This document shows, piece by piece, positions 24,950 to 33,669 of a stretch of DNA of 36,949 nt. Position numbers and translations under genes: made by a program. The first letter of the stretch is position 1. Every line of letters begins with the position of its first letter. The notes under the pieces are model-generated. The model made no database searches, was not told where the DNA came from, and saw only the letters and a list, made by a program, of their open reading frames with translations. This stretch comes from an uncultured Chlorobiaceae bacterium (GTDB lineage Bacteria > Bacteroidota > Chlorobiia > Chlorobiales > Chlorobiaceae), in assembly GCA_903865705.1 (NCBI GenBank), contig CAIPKT010000057.1, forward strand, positions 1-36,949, read 5' to 3'.

Positions 24950-25690
24950 ATGAAAAAGACTCTTTCACTTCTTTCTGTTTTAATGGCTGCCGGTGTCGCA
25001 GCAACGCCGGTACAGGCCGCAACCCAATACGTCAGCGGCTTTGGCGGTGTTTCATGGATGCAGAACATGAATCTTGACGAGCTCTATCAGGCTACCAGCG
25101 GAAACATTAGCACCGATTATGATTTAGGTACAGGATTTACTGCAACTGCTGCCATCGGTTGTGATTACGGCAGTTATCGTTTTGAAGCTGAAGCTGGCTA
25201 CCAGACAAATGATTTCAAGTCGGCAGTTGATTTTATTGATGATGTAGCAATAGACCCCAGTCCATACGTAAATCCTCGGGTTGGCTCAAGCTATCCTGTC
25301 AGGGGTGATGTTTCTGTGGCCTCGCTCATGGGCAATGGCTACTACGATTTCGACCTTGGAAGCAAGGTTGAACTCTACGCAACGGCCGGTGTCGGTGTTG
25401 CCCAGATCTCCTACCACGATGTCAATATTACCGGTAGTTGGTCCAGTGTGACTTGGACACCTAACAATGATCCCGGTTACAATGGCCATGAAACCACGCT
25501 TGCCTGGCAGGTTGGCGCAGGTATTGCCGCACCGATTGCCGACAATGTCAAGCTTGACCTCCGCTACCGCTACTTCGCCACAACGGACTTCACACTTACT
25601 GGGGATGGATTTGATTTTGTAACTATGCAGACCGGAAACACCAATATCTCCAGTCACAGTGTTCTGCTTGGTTTGAGAGTTGATTTCTGA
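24950..25690 (+). CDS. Outer-membrane beta-barrel protein, array copy 3
   Basis: The 246-residue precursor starts at ATG 24950 behind GGGAGGAAACA. The signal peptide is MKKTLSLLSVLMAAGVAATP (cleavage after VQA), and the mature start is ATQYVSGFGGVSWMQNMN. It keeps the GCDYGSYRFEAEAGYQTNDF strand pair, NGYYDFDLGSKVELYATAG, HETTLAWQVGAGIAAPIADN and the SVLLGLRVDF end. Loops differ from copies 1 and 2, for example IDDVAIDPSPYVNPRVG in place of the DAIGTLSA segment. It is more distant than copies 1 and 2 are from each other, yet its leader is almost identical to that of copy 2, so leader and coding part have different histories. Confidence 0.85.
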   Translation: MKKTLSLLSVLMAAGVAATPVQAATQYVSGFGGVSWMQNMNLDELYQATSGNISTDYDLGTGFTATAAIGCDYGSYRFEAEAGYQTNDFKSAVDFIDDVAIDPSPYVNPRVGSSYPVRGDVSVASLMGNGYYDFDLGSKVELYATAGVGVAQISYHDVNITGSWSSVTWTPNNDPGYNGHETTLAWQVGAGIAAPIADNVKLDLRYRYFATTDFTLTGDGFDFVTMQTGNTNISSHSVLLGLRVDF

Positions 25691-25713
25691 GCAAACCCTT
25701 ATTCAACTATCAT

Positions 25714-25742
25714 AAAAGCCCTGCATTGCGGGGCTTTTTTTT
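25714..25742 (+). terminator. Rho-independent terminator, barrel copy 3
   Basis: AAAAGCCC-tgcattgcg-GGGCTTTT running into eight T, about 24 bp after the stop codon. Confidence 0.9.
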
Positions 25743-25932
25743 ATTGGCAACCAGGTTACCCTCAACCTCTGCGCCGGAAAAAAGATAAAAAATAGTACAG
25801 CCCGTGTCGTCAGCAACAATTTTTTCCTTCGAATCACACGTGATATACAATTGATTTACGTAAGTTTGAATATGAGTTAATATTATTTTTTTTCGATTTG
25901 CAAGAAACAAGTCAAATCCTCTGGAGAAAACA

Positions 25933-26643
25933 ATGAAAAAAACTCTTTCACTTATTGCTGTTTTGGCCGTGGCTGGCATGGCAAGCGCACCGGCTCAAGC
26001 TGCAACACATTATGTTAGTGGTTTGGGCGGCATTTCATGGATGCAGAACATGAAGCTTGACCAGGTCTATCAGGATGCCAGTGTTAACTACAGCATTGAT
26101 TATGATCTCGGCTCAGGCGTTAACCTTTTGGGTGCTATCGGTTGCGATTACGGTAGTTATCGCTTTGAAGGGGAAGTCGGCTATCAGCGGAACAACCTGA
26201 AAACCGGGAGTGAATCTACGAACGGGATTGTCGATGTTACTCCCCGAGGTGACAGTCCCGCATCCCCTTATGACATGAAGGGCGACGTTTCCGTGCTTTC
26301 GCTCATGGCTAACGGCTACTACGATTTCGACCTCGGAAGCAAGGTTGAACTCTACGCAACTGGCGGTGTCGGTGTTGCGCAGGTTTCCTTTCTTGATGAG
26401 AATGATGTAGCTAATATTGATCCTGGCTACACTGGCCATGAAACCACGCTTGCCTGGCAGGTTGGTGCTGGCTTTGCTGCACCGATTGCCGATAACGTCA
26501 AGCTTGATCTCCGCTACCGCTACTTCGCCACAACGGACTTCACCTTTTCAGAAGGCGCGGGTGCAGCAGCTCAAAGCAATTACACCTACAACACCAACGT
26601 TTCAAGCCACAGCGTCTTGCTTGGTTTGAGAGTTGACTTCTGA
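25933..26643 (+). CDS. Outer-membrane beta-barrel protein, array copy 4
   Basis: The 236-residue precursor starts at ATG 25933 behind CTGGAGAAAACA. The signal peptide is MKKTLSLIAVLAVAGMASAP (cleavage after AQA), and the mature start is ATHYVSGLGGISWMQNMK. Strands match the other copies (GAIGCDYGSYRFEGEVGYQ, NGYYDFDLGSKVELYATGG, TTLAWQVGAGFAAPIADNVK), and it ends SVLLGLRVDF. It is the most divergent and shortest array member: the loop before HETTLAWQ is cut to DENDVANIDPGYTG. Its leader lacks the long repeat shared by copies 2 and 3. It is the last gene of the array and convergent with the nuclease gene. Confidence 0.85.
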   Translation: MKKTLSLIAVLAVAGMASAPAQAATHYVSGLGGISWMQNMKLDQVYQDASVNYSIDYDLGSGVNLLGAIGCDYGSYRFEGEVGYQRNNLKTGSESTNGIVDVTPRGDSPASPYDMKGDVSVLSLMANGYYDFDLGSKVELYATGGVGVAQVSFLDENDVANIDPGYTGHETTLAWQVGAGFAAPIADNVKLDLRYRYFATTDFTFSEGAGAAAQSNYTYNTNVSSHSVLLGLRVDF

Positions 26644-26676
26644 AGCAAGTGTTTTTTGATTTATTGCTGATTCATA

Positions 26677-26709
26677 GCACAAGAGCCCTGCATAGCGGGG
26701 CTCTTGTGC
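26677..26709. terminator. Twelve-base-pair hairpin shared by convergent genes
   Basis: GCACAAGAGCCC (26677-26688) pairs perfectly with GGGCTCTTGTGC (26698-26709). It is related to the other array terminators but has a longer stem and no T-run. It lies 34 bp after barrel copy 4 and 45 bp from the end of the opposing nuclease gene. Confidence 0.7.
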
Positions 26710-26754
26710 GTTGCGGTCTTAGACTGGAGGATACCGGGGTTACCCTGCAGCGGC

Positions 26755-27345
26755 TCATGAGCTGCGTTTAAGGCGCGTTATTTCATCGCGCAGCCGGGCG
26801 GCTTCTTCGTAGTTTTCGTTGTTGATGGCATCATTGAGTTCTGATTGCAGCTCTTCGAGCAGGGCGTCGGTACGAAGCAGGCCGGCGGGCAGCTCTTCTG
26901 GCTCAAGCGGGCTCTCCTCTTCGCCTTCTTCTTTTTGCTCTTCTTTGATACCTGCCTCGTTCATGATTTCTTCGGTCACATAGAGCGGCGCGTTAAAACG
27001 CACGGCAATGGCAATGGCATCGCTGGGGCGTGCATCAATTTCATGCACTTCGCCATTCATTTCACAGACAACCTTGGCATAAAAGGTCTCGTTGTGCAGT
27101 TCATCAATAATAATTTCATTGACTCGCAGATGAAAGGCATCGGCAATATTTTTGAACAGGTCGTGGGTGAAGGGGCGGGGCGGCTTTATGTTTTCAAGTT
27201 TGAGGGCAATGGCCTGTGCCTCGAAGCCGCCGATAATAATTGGAAGTTTCCGTTTTCCCTCGAGCTCGTAAAGAATAAGGGCATAGGCTCCATTGGTATG
27301 GGGGCTTGTCGAAAGTCCGAGAATATCTACCTGAAGTTTACGCAT
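26755..27345 (-). CDS. Bifunctional nuclease family protein (DUF151) with UVR motif
   Basis: The 196-residue product has an N-terminal DUF151/BFN domain (about 1-135). Its typical stretches are LPIIIGGFEAQAIALKLE, RPFTHDLFKNIADAF and IDARPSDAIAIAVRFNAPLY. An acidic linker follows (EEQKEEGEEESPLEPEEL). The C-terminal UvrB/UvrC-type helical hairpin (about 160-193) contains LNDAINNENYEEAARLRDEI. DUF151 proteins of Chlorobi and Bacteroidetes often have this two-domain form; plant relatives have DNase/RNase activity. Partners in this organism are unknown. It is downstream of etfA on the same strand, separated by about 80 bp, and may have its own promoter. Confidence 0.9.
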   Translation of the reverse strand: MRKLQVDILGLSTSPHTNGAYALILYELEGKRKLPIIIGGFEAQAIALKLENIKPPRPFTHDLFKNIADAFHLRVNEIIIDELHNETFYAKVVCEMNGEVHEIDARPSDAIAIAVRFNAPLYVTEEIMNEAGIKEEQKEEGEEESPLEPEELPAGLLRTDALLEELQSELNDAINNENYEEAARLRDEITRLKRSS

Positions 27346-27427
27346 TGGTTCAAAAAAAAGATTGATAGTTACGGCAGAATAAAAAAATCAACGTATCGTG
27401 ACCCTCTTAACACTAAAGTACAGTTAA

Positions 27428-28426
27428 TCATTTCTTCTGCAAAAATTCTTGCAATGCTTCGAGCAGTTTAGGCAGGACAATATGCACGTCGCCGACTATG
27501 CCGTAATCGGCAACATCGAAAATCGGGGCATGCGGGTCCCGGTTGATGGCAACGACCGTGCCGGCTGACCCCATGCCGGCAAGATGCTGAGGGGAGCCTG
27601 ATATGGCGCAGGCAATGTAGAGTAAAGGAGCCACGGTTTTGCCGGTCTGGCCGATCTGTTCGGCATGGGGGCGCCATCCTTCATCAACGACCGGACGGCT
27701 CGCTCCTACAGCCCCTCCGAGGGTGCGGGCAAGCTCTTCAAGCAGTGCAAAACCTTCTTGGCCACCCATGCCTCGTCCTCCGGCTATAACAATGCCGGCT
27801 TCGGCCACATCCGTAGTGCCTTTGTGCATGGCAAGCTGGCGCACCAGCGGAAAAAGAGCTTCACCGGTAATTGCATAGGGTTCAAGGGCTACAAATGCAA
27901 TATGGGCTCCGGAAGAGGCATCGAATGGGGCCGCGGAGTGAGTTGGGCGTGAAGAGGTGGTATAGATCCGCAGAGGACGCAGGGGTAGAAACGAGGCGAT
28001 GACCGAACCGGAATAGACCGGTCGCCGGCAGCCGCCATCATCAGGCCATGTATCGTCGAGGGTCGGGCATCCCGAGAGCAGCGAAGCCTGGAGACGAACC
28101 GAAAGCCGTGGAGCAAGATCGCGGCTGAGCGCCGTATCGGCAAAAAAGAGGGTGCTGGCGTCCTCCTTAGTCAGGGTATCGGCCACAAGCCTCATATAGT
28201 GCTGCGGATTATAGAGTCGGAGCCTTTCTTCACCAGCTTGATAAATAACTCCCTTTCCGGCAAGGCGGCCTTCGAGTTGCCCTATGCTTGCCGGACCGGG
28301 AAGCAGACCATATACAACGGTGCCGGGCAGCAAGGCGGCAAGCTCCTGAACACGGTTCCAGGCATCAATGGAGGATTGTTTGACAATACCTTCCCGCTGT
28401 TCCAGAAATACCAGCCATTTTGTCAT
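27428..28426 (-). CDS. etfA: Electron transfer flavoprotein, alpha subunit
   Basis: EtfA carries the FAD that passes electrons between flavin dehydrogenases and a membrane quinone reductase or, in bifurcating systems, ferredoxin. ATG 28426 gives 332 residues starting MTKWLVFLEQREGIVKQSSI, the usual N-terminus; the frame could extend to 28477 but would overlap the etfB end. The C-terminal FAD domain is clear: ASRPVVDEGW, EQIGQTGKTVAPLLYIACAI, SGSPQHLAGM and INRDPHAPIFDVADYGIVGD. An AGAGGAAA stretch about 12 bp upstream may be its ribosome-binding site. etfB precedes it by 31 bp on the same strand. No acyl-CoA dehydrogenase is nearby, so the electron donor is unknown. Confidence 0.93.
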   Translation of the reverse strand: MTKWLVFLEQREGIVKQSSIDAWNRVQELAALLPGTVVYGLLPGPASIGQLEGRLAGKGVIYQAGEERLRLYNPQHYMRLVADTLTKEDASTLFFADTALSRDLAPRLSVRLQASLLSGCPTLDDTWPDDGGCRRPVYSGSVIASFLPLRPLRIYTTSSRPTHSAAPFDASSGAHIAFVALEPYAITGEALFPLVRQLAMHKGTTDVAEAGIVIAGGRGMGGQEGFALLEELARTLGGAVGASRPVVDEGWRPHAEQIGQTGKTVAPLLYIACAISGSPQHLAGMGSAGTVVAINRDPHAPIFDVADYGIVGDVHIVLPKLLEALQEFLQKK

Positions 28427-28457
28427 TGTTGTATGGTTTCCTCTTTTGCCGATGGGT

Positions 28458-29204
28458 TCAGAATAGAGCGTGTTCATGACTGAGCAGCCTGACCAGTTCG
28501 GACGGATCCGTCACAAACCGGCATGTTTTTTTTCTGACGAGTGGCTTCATGCCGGTGATGGTGACAAAAGGGCTTTCGCTGATGGTGACCGGCAAGACGT
28601 CAATCGGTTTTTTACGGGCTTCCATGACTGCTTTGATGGTGGTTTTCCGTGGTACATTCAGCCCTTTTTCAACACTGAAGAGTACCGGATAGTGCACGCT
28701 GATATATTCAATGCCTCCCTCAATTTCACGTTCAACCTCGATGCCTTCGGCAGATGCATGCAACTTGATGACGGCACTGACTGAAGAGATACCAAGCAGT
28801 TCGGCGAGCATCATGGGTACCTGGGCGCTCTGAAAGTCGGTCGAGTGTTTGCCGCAGAAAACAAGGTCGGGAAGAGCACCTTCATAAAACCCGGTAATCG
28901 CACGGCTGAGAAGCATGGCTGTCTGAAAGGGATCCGGGAGCTCCCGGGCGCTTACCAGCACAGCGCGGTCTCCACCCAGGGCAAGGCCTTTGCGAAGCAT
29001 CTCTTTTGCAGAAGAAGAGGAAACCGAGAACATGGTCACAACGCTTCCCTCAAAACGCTCTTTGAGACGCACGGCCTCTTCGAGGGCATACTCATCGAAG
29101 GGATTCATCACCTCATTGACTCGTGAAAGGTCTATGGTGTCCTCAACAAAGCCGATAACGGATGCTGTATCGGGCACCTGACAGAGGCAGACGGCAATAT
29201 GCAT
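28458..29204 (-). CDS. etfB: Electron transfer flavoprotein, beta subunit
   Basis: The 248-residue frame from ATG 29204 begins MHIAVCLCQVPDTASVIGF, the classic EtfB start (normally KQVPDT). The longer frame to 29285 adds 27 residues without family support and would run into the tRNA terminator. Recognisable parts include NPFDEYALEEAVRLKERF, VLVSARELPDPFQTAMLLSR, DLVFCGKHSTDFQSAQVPMM with the AMP/FAD-contact loop, and the C-terminal VPRKTTIKAVMEARKKPIDV. It forms the heterodimer with EtfA encoded next in the operon. It lies just after the tRNA operon terminator, so it probably has its own promoter in 29205-29244. Confidence 0.93.
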   Translation of the reverse strand: MHIAVCLCQVPDTASVIGFVEDTIDLSRVNEVMNPFDEYALEEAVRLKERFEGSVVTMFSVSSSSAKEMLRKGLALGGDRAVLVSARELPDPFQTAMLLSRAITGFYEGALPDLVFCGKHSTDFQSAQVPMMLAELLGISSVSAVIKLHASAEGIEVEREIEGGIEYISVHYPVLFSVEKGLNVPRKTTIKAVMEARKKPIDVLPVTISESPFVTITGMKPLVRKKTCRFVTDPSELVRLLSHEHALF

Positions 29205-29244
29205 AGCGTGTTGTGAACTGAAGGTCAGAAAAGCTTGTTTCATC

Positions 29245-29270
29245 AAAAAAGCCGCGTGAAAGCGGCTTTT
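29245..29270 (-). terminator. Rho-independent terminator after the tRNA genes
   Basis: On the minus strand, AAAAGCCGC-tttcac-GCGGCTTTTTT is a strong stem ending in a T-run, 17 bases after the tRNA-Leu acceptor end. Confidence 0.9.
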
Positions 29271-29286
29271 CCGGGGTATAAACAAG

Positions 29287-29368
29287 TGCCCGAGAGGAGA
29301 TTCGAACTCCTACACCTTTCGGCGCTACCCCCTCAAGATAGTGTGTCTACCAATTTCACCACTCGGGC
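29287..29368 (-). tRNA. tRNA-Leu(GAG)
   Basis: The minus strand folds as a class II tRNA. The acceptor stem is GCCCGAG/CTCGGGC with discriminator A. The anticodon stem is CTATC/GGTAG around loop TTGAGGG, giving anticodon GAG (Leu). There is a long variable arm and a T-arm AGGAG-TTCGAAT-CTCCT. CCA is not encoded. Confidence 0.95.
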
Positions 29369-29391
29369 TTACAGGACGCGATTAACATCCG

Positions 29392-29464
29392 TGAGAATAG
29401 AAGGACTCGAACCTTCGACCCTCTGCTTAAAAGGCAGATGCTCTACCGACTGAGCTATATTCTC
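29392..29464 (-). tRNA. tRNA-Lys(UUU)
   Basis: The minus strand folds as a class I tRNA. The acceptor is GAGAATA/TATTCTC with discriminator A. The D-arm contains AGCTCAGTCGGTAGAGC. The anticodon stem is TCTGC/GCAGA around loop CTTTTAA, giving anticodon TTT (Lys). The T-arm is GAAGG-TTCGAGT-CCTTC. CCA is not encoded. It is 23 bp upstream of tRNA-Leu, with which it is probably cotranscribed. Confidence 0.95.
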
Positions 29465-29498
29465 AACCTATAACGAAGGTACGGAAGAGTACCGGAAC

Positions 29499-29606
29499 TT
29501 ACTTATTCTGGTATCTCTGGCGCTTCTTGTGACGGTTCTTGCGGCGCATTTTTTTACGCTTGTGTACCGCCATTTTATGACGTTTTCTCTTTTTTCCGCA
29601 GGGCAT
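29499..29606 (-). CDS. 35-residue COX24/AURKAIP1 (mS38/bS22-like) basic protein
   Basis: The short frame from ATG 29606 to TAA 29499 encodes MPCGKKRKRHKMAVHKRKKM and fifteen further residues ending RYQNK. More than half the residues are Lys or Arg. The pattern KR-x-KM-x-x-HKRKK-x-RRKNR matches the COX24/AURKAIP1 domain, known as mS38 in mitochondrial ribosomes and related to bS22 of mycobacteria, and annotated as a tiny protein in Chlorobi and Bacteroidetes. By analogy it probably binds the small ribosomal subunit near the decoding centre. It lies between rho and tRNA-Lys on the same strand; an AGAGGAAAG sequence about 16 bp upstream is a rather distant ribosome-binding site. Confidence 0.82.
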   Translation of the reverse strand: MPCGKKRKRHKMAVHKRKKMRRKNRHKKRQRYQNK

Positions 29607-29729
29607 ATAGTAAGTGTCTTTCCTCTTGTTTTAAAGGCAGATAATATAGGAACATTTTTCAGAAGTGCAAATATATATTACTGTTTTTCTGAAATATAGC
29701 TTCCATTTTAAGCTTTCCGACAGGGTTTG

Positions 29730-31019
29730 TCAGGCATTCATGTACTTGAAAAAGTCCTTGTTGTCTTTGGTATCCATCATTTTTTCGCGCATAAACTCCA
29801 TGCACTCGATAGGATTCTTGTCGGCAAGGTACTTGCGGAGCAACCAGGTCCTTGAAAGCTCTTCCTGTGTAAAGAGCAGCTCTTCTTTACGGGTGCTGGA
29901 GCGAAGAATATCGATGGAGGGGAAGATACGGCGCTCAGACAGCCGCCGATCAAGCAGAAGCTCCATATTGCCGGTACCCTTGAACTCTTCAAAAATAACG
30001 TCATCCATGCGTGAACCGGTATCGATCAGCGCAGTGGCAATAATGGTAAGGCTGCCGCCCTCCTCAATATTGCGGGCCGCTCCGAAAAACCGTTTCGGCT
30101 TGGTAAGCGCATTGGCATCGATACCGCCCGACAGAATTTTTCCTGAATGAGGGATGATGGTATTATGCGCCCTTGCAAGCCTGGTAATGGAATCGAGCAG
30201 CACCACCACATCACGGCCAACCTCCACCAGTCGTTTTGCCTTTTCAAGCACCATGTCGGCCACAAGAACGTGACGTTCAGGATCTTCATCAAAGGTTGAG
30301 CTCACCACTTCTGCCGGCACGCTCCGGGCCATGTCGGTCACCTCTTCAGGGCGTTCATCAATAAGCAGCACAATAAGGTAAACCTCAGGATGGTTTTTGA
30401 TGATCGCATTGGCAATCATCTGGAGCAGCATGGTTTTACCGGTTTTCGGCTGCGCCACAATCAAGCCTCGCTGTCCTTTGCCGATGGGAGTAAAAATATC
30501 CATAATCCGGCCACATACTTCCGACTGCTTGGTCTCAAGCTTGAGGCGATCATGAGGAAAAAGAGGAGTGAGATTTTCGAAGTAGGGTCTTTCTCTGGTA
30601 ATTTCCGGATCGTTGCCGTCGATGGTGTTGATCTTCAGCAAGGCAAAAAAGCGCTCCCCCTCTTTCGGCGCCCGAACCTGCCCGGAGACGGTATCGCCTG
30701 TTCTCATGTTGAAGCGCTTGATCTGCGACGGGGACACATAAATATCGTCGGGGGAGGAGAGGTAGTTGTAATTAGCGGAGCGTAAAAAGCCGTAACCTTC
30801 CGGTATGACCTGCAGAACACCGGTGTTGACCATAACATTGCCGCTTTCAGAATCGGTATTCTTCTGTGACTGCGCTTCAATAATCTTGAAAATCAGCTCT
30901 TCCTTTCGCAGGCCGGCAGCCATTACCCCAAGCTCTTTAGCAAAAACATGCAGTTCAGAAACCTTTTTTTTCTGGAGCATATTGATGTCCAGACCTTTAA
31001 AAACCGAATTGTTCGACAT
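29730..31019 (-). CDS. rho: Transcription termination factor Rho
   Basis: Rho is the hexameric RNA-dependent ATPase that ends many untranslated transcripts. ATG 31019 gives 429 residues (E. coli 419); an in-frame TTG at 31034 would add five. The N-terminal helical part ([15 protein letters not shown]) is followed by a cold-shock-like RNA-binding domain with EGYGFLRS and [19 protein letters not shown]. The ATPase core has Walker A AQPKTGKT (Lys195), [10 protein letters not shown], the Walker B region [15 protein letters not shown], and the Q/R-loop region [10 protein letters not shown] and [14 protein letters not shown]. It ends with [15 protein letters not shown]. The 35-residue COX24-like gene follows. 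Confidence 0.97.
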   Translation of the reverse strand: MSNNSVFKGLDINMLQKKKVSELHVFAKELGVMAAGLRKEELIFKIIEAQSQKNTDSESGNVMVNTGVLQVIPEGYGFLRSANYNYLSSPDDIYVSPSQIKRFNMRTGDTVSGQVRAPKEGERFFALLKINTIDGNDPEITRERPYFENLTPLFPHDRLKLETKQSEVCGRIMDIFTPIGKGQRGLIVAQPKTGKTMLLQMIANAIIKNHPEVYLIVLLIDERPEEVTDMARSVPAEVVSSTFDEDPERHVLVADMVLEKAKRLVEVGRDVVVLLDSITRLARAHNTIIPHSGKILSGGIDANALTKPKRFFGAARNIEEGGSLTIIATALIDTGSRMDDVIFEEFKGTGNMELLLDRRLSERRIFPSIDILRSSTRKEELLFTQEELSRTWLLRKYLADKNPIECMEFMREKMMDTKDNKDFFKYMNA

Positions 31020-31344
31020 TTTGATGGTGTTCAACGCTTGTTAATTTAAAAAAGCAAGAGAAATCAGGAAGGAAAGCACTTCCCCCTGTAAAGAAGTTCC
31101 GGCCGAATGGCCAATAAGCGGGTTCATTACCTTGAAATTACCATTATCGCTTCATCATGGAGCGGGAATGCTGGACACAAGAATATCACAGGGGAAAACT
31201 CTCTATAATTGAAAAAGGGATAAGCACGGTAAGGAATTATGGAACGGGATGTATTCCCTGTTCATAGATGAAGATTTCAGTAGCTTTGATCAAATATAAA
31301 AAAAATAATCGATAAAAAAGTGTTCTATCAAAATGAAGTATAAA
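31020..31344. other. rho leader and folC 3' flank, no gene seen
   Basis: The 325-bp gap between the rho start and the folC stop is AT-rich in its outer half. Both genes point the same way, so it should contain the rho promoter and a long 5' leader, as is common for the autoregulated rho gene. I see no tRNA, riboswitch motif or convincing promoter pair, and no strong terminator after folC. Confidence 0.4.
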
Positions 31345-32613
31345 TCACGTAACGCTTGCAAGAATTTCGCCTGCAAGATAAAACGAGCCGGTCACCAGAA
31401 TCAAATCATCAGCATCAGCTTTTGCTCGCAGGTAAGCAAGCCCTTCGTTCCCGGTTGTAAACCCGGTCGCTGCGGCTCCCTCTTCCCGGCACATCGCAGA
31501 GAGTGCTTCGGCTGAAACACTTCGCTCTGAGGGAATATTGACTGGAACAAATGAGCCGTTAAGGCGCAGAAGTTCGCGAACAATGGCTCTGGCATCCTTG
31601 TCCGAGGCCAGACCGAAAAGAATATGCACTCTATTGAAGTTACAGCGAAAGGCCTCAAGAGCATTGACGGTTTCACGCATGCCGTCAGGATTATGCGACA
31701 CGTCAAGAAGTATGGTGGGACGGGATCCAATCCGCTCAAGCCTTGCGCGGTATCCGGTCTGCAATAACCGCTCAAGCCCGGATGCGATATGTTCGGCAGC
31801 AATGCCTGCATCTTCGGCAACCATAACGGCAAGAGAGATATTCGCGGCATGAAACGATCCGGTAAGCGGGGCCTTCAATGCGGGATAATGCCGCGAAGGG
31901 GTCGTGAGCTCAAGCTCAAGGTTGCCCGGAGCAGCTAAAGTGACCGTGCAGAGGGAATCAATTCCTGCAACAAACAGCGGTGCGCGACATGATTCCGCCA
32001 TCTGCCGGACAGGATAAAGCGCTTCAGGCTGAGAGACCGCCGTGAATACCCTGCTCCCTTTTTTAATAATGGCTGCTTTTTCAGCGGCAATGAGAGAAAT
32101 TGTTTCGCCCAGCCAATCGGTATGGTCAAGGCCGATCGTGGTAATCACCGCATAATCGGACTGCACAACATTGGTTGCATCGAGCCGACCGCCCAGACCG
32201 GTCTCCAGAATGGAAACATCTACTCCTTCATCGGCAAACCAGGCAAATGCAATGGCTGTTGTCGCTTCAAAGAAGGTGAAATGGTTATCAATAAGGTCGT
32301 CCTTCAGCAAGGAACAATAATGAGCAACTTTCTCGCGCGGAATCGGGCGACCGTCGATGCGAATACGCTCGGTAAAATCAACCAGATGCGGAGAGGTATA
32401 GAGCGCGGTTTTTTTGCCGGAGGTCTGGAATATCGAAGCAAGTGATGCCGCAACACTTCCCTTTCCGTTGGTACCGGCAATATGGACAACCAGCCCCAAA
32501 CGCTGGTGCGGTGAACCCAGAAGAGCAAGCAGGGAGCTAATACGATCAAGACCGGGCTTTATGCCAAACCGGTGTAGAGGGTAAAGAAAATCGAGAGCGT
32601 CCTGATAGGTCAC
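31345..32613 (-). CDS. folC: Folylpolyglutamate synthase/dihydrofolate synthase
   Basis: FolC adds glutamate to dihydropteroate and then to folates; it is a Mur-ligase-superfamily enzyme. The 422-residue product has the family opening YQDALDFLYPLHRFGIKPGL and LLALLGSPHQRLGLVVHIAG, the P-loop HIAGTNGKGSVAASLAS, FFEATTAIAFAWFADEGVD, ETGLGGRLDATNVV and TTIGLDHTDWLGETISLIAA, followed by a C-terminal domain with LLDVSHNPDGMRETV. The start is GTG 32613, 11 bp after the ruvA stop. No good Shine-Dalgarno is visible, so translation is probably coupled to ruvA. Confidence 0.95.
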   Translation of the reverse strand: MTYQDALDFLYPLHRFGIKPGLDRISSLLALLGSPHQRLGLVVHIAGTNGKGSVAASLASIFQTSGKKTALYTSPHLVDFTERIRIDGRPIPREKVAHYCSLLKDDLIDNHFTFFEATTAIAFAWFADEGVDVSILETGLGGRLDATNVVQSDYAVITTIGLDHTDWLGETISLIAAEKAAIIKKGSRVFTAVSQPEALYPVRQMAESCRAPLFVAGIDSLCTVTLAAPGNLELELTTPSRHYPALKAPLTGSFHAANISLAVMVAEDAGIAAEHIASGLERLLQTGYRARLERIGSRPTILLDVSHNPDGMRETVNALEAFRCNFNRVHILFGLASDKDARAIVRELLRLNGSFVPVNIPSERSVSAEALSAMCREEGAAATGFTTGNEGLAYLRAKADADDLILVTGSFYLAGEILASVT

Positions 32614-32624
32614 CGCGTTATTTG

Positions 32625-33227
32625 CTAACTGTTATGGATTGCGACAAGAGCCGCCTTGATCACCTCTTCAACCGTAAGCTCCGGGGTTTGATGGAGAATA
32701 GCTGCAACAGCTTTCTGAACAGCAATCCTGGAAAACCCAAGGGTTAAAAGAGCATTGACGGCATCGTCCTGCAACCGGGTTGACGAAAGTCGGGCCGGTG
32801 AGGCAATTCCGGCAACAGGAGAGAGCTTCAGAATTTTATCCCGCAGCTCAAGAATAATCCTTGCCGCTGTTTTTTTTCCTACTCCGGTGATACCGTAAAG
32901 CCGTTCGGGAGCATCGGACAGAATAGCTTCATAAATATCCTGAGCCTGTAGTCCTGAAAGCAGCGCAAGGGCAAGTTTTGGGCCAACGCCTGAAGTAAGC
33001 AAAAGCAGCCGGAACAATTGGCGCTCTTCCTGGCTTGAAAAGCCATAAAGCTGCAGAAGATCTTCCCTGACAACAAGATGTGAAAAAAGGAGGACTTCGC
33101 TACCCTGTTCGGGTAACTGACGATGCGTGGTTGCGGAAATCAGAAGCTGGTACGCAATACCGGAAACCTCGATAACCGCCTCTTCTGGCAAGACTGAAGC
33201 CAACTTGCCGCGAAAATATGCAAACAT
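32625..33227 (-). CDS. ruvA: Holliday junction helicase subunit RuvA
   Basis: RuvA tetramers bind four-way junctions and recruit RuvB for branch migration. The 200-residue product has the OB-fold domain ([20 protein letters not shown] to about residue 64), two helix-hairpin-helix motifs ([19 protein letters not shown] and [20 protein letters not shown]), and the C-terminal RuvB-contact domain ([20 protein letters not shown]). ATG 33227 is the expected start, although no Shine-Dalgarno precedes it. folC follows after 11 bp; ruvB and ruvC are not in the window. Confidence 0.96.
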   Translation of the reverse strand: MFAYFRGKLASVLPEEAVIEVSGIAYQLLISATTHRQLPEQGSEVLLFSHLVVREDLLQLYGFSSQEERQLFRLLLLTSGVGPKLALALLSGLQAQDIYEAILSDAPERLYGITGVGKKTAARIILELRDKILKLSPVAGIASPARLSSTRLQDDAVNALLTLGFSRIAVQKAVAAILHQTPELTVEEVIKAALVAIHNS

Positions 33228-33245
33228 GTTTGAGGGTATGGAAAC

Positions 33246-33297
33246 CCGGCCTTAAAAGTACCTGATAACTATTTTAGTTTCAGCTTTTTCAGGCCGG
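33246..33297 (-). terminator. Hairpin between rpsT and ruvA
   Basis: CCGGCCTTAAAAG (33246-33258) pairs with CTTTTTCAGGCCGG (33284-33297) with one mismatch and one bulge, leaving a loop of about 25 bases. It follows rpsT and precedes ruvA on the minus strand. It may stop or reduce readthrough into ruvA; it lacks a long T-run beyond the stem. Confidence 0.45.
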
Positions 33298-33347
33298 ATG
33301 TCAGACAATGAAGATCACTACTGGCCGTACCGGCAACGTTCTGCGTC

Positions 33348-33623
33348 TTAGTCGGCCTTCACGTAACTGTTTAACAGACGTGTCAACTGTGACTTCTTGC
33401 GGGATGCCTTGTTGGTATGGATGTAAGTTTTTACCCCGAGGCGATCAATTTTCTGTATCGCTGAGCGGTAGGCGACTTCGACTACTGCCTTGTCAGCGCT
33501 GGTATCAATCAGTTTCTGCATGGTCTTGACAAGAACTTTCAGCTCTTTTTTCCGTGCTCTGTTCCTGGCATTTTTTCTTTCTGACTGCCGCAATCTTTTT
33601 TCAGCCGATTTGTGTAAAGGCAT
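33348..33623 (-). CDS. rpsT: Small-subunit ribosomal protein bS20
   Basis: The 91-residue frame from ATG 33623 starts [20 protein letters not shown], the standard bS20 N-terminus, and continues with three basic helices ([53 protein letters not shown]). It binds 16S rRNA early in 30S assembly. The longer open frame to 33698 adds a hydrophobic stretch foreign to the family and is rejected. A good promoter lies about 50-75 bp upstream. ruvA follows after about 120 bp. Confidence 0.96.
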   Translation of the reverse strand: MPLHKSAEKRLRQSERKNARNRARKKELKVLVKTMQKLIDTSADKAVVEVAYRSAIQKIDRLGVKTYIHTNKASRKKSQLTRLLNSYVKAD

Positions 33624-33669
33624 ATAAGGAGCTGTTAGGATAAATATATTGTTGAATAACAAAAGGCAT

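Noticed and set aside
20446-26643. RiPP (graspetide) cluster with barrel proteins as precursors
   Set aside because: No short precursor peptide, protease or transporter is present, and the barrel proteins have normal signal peptides and C-terminal BAM signals.
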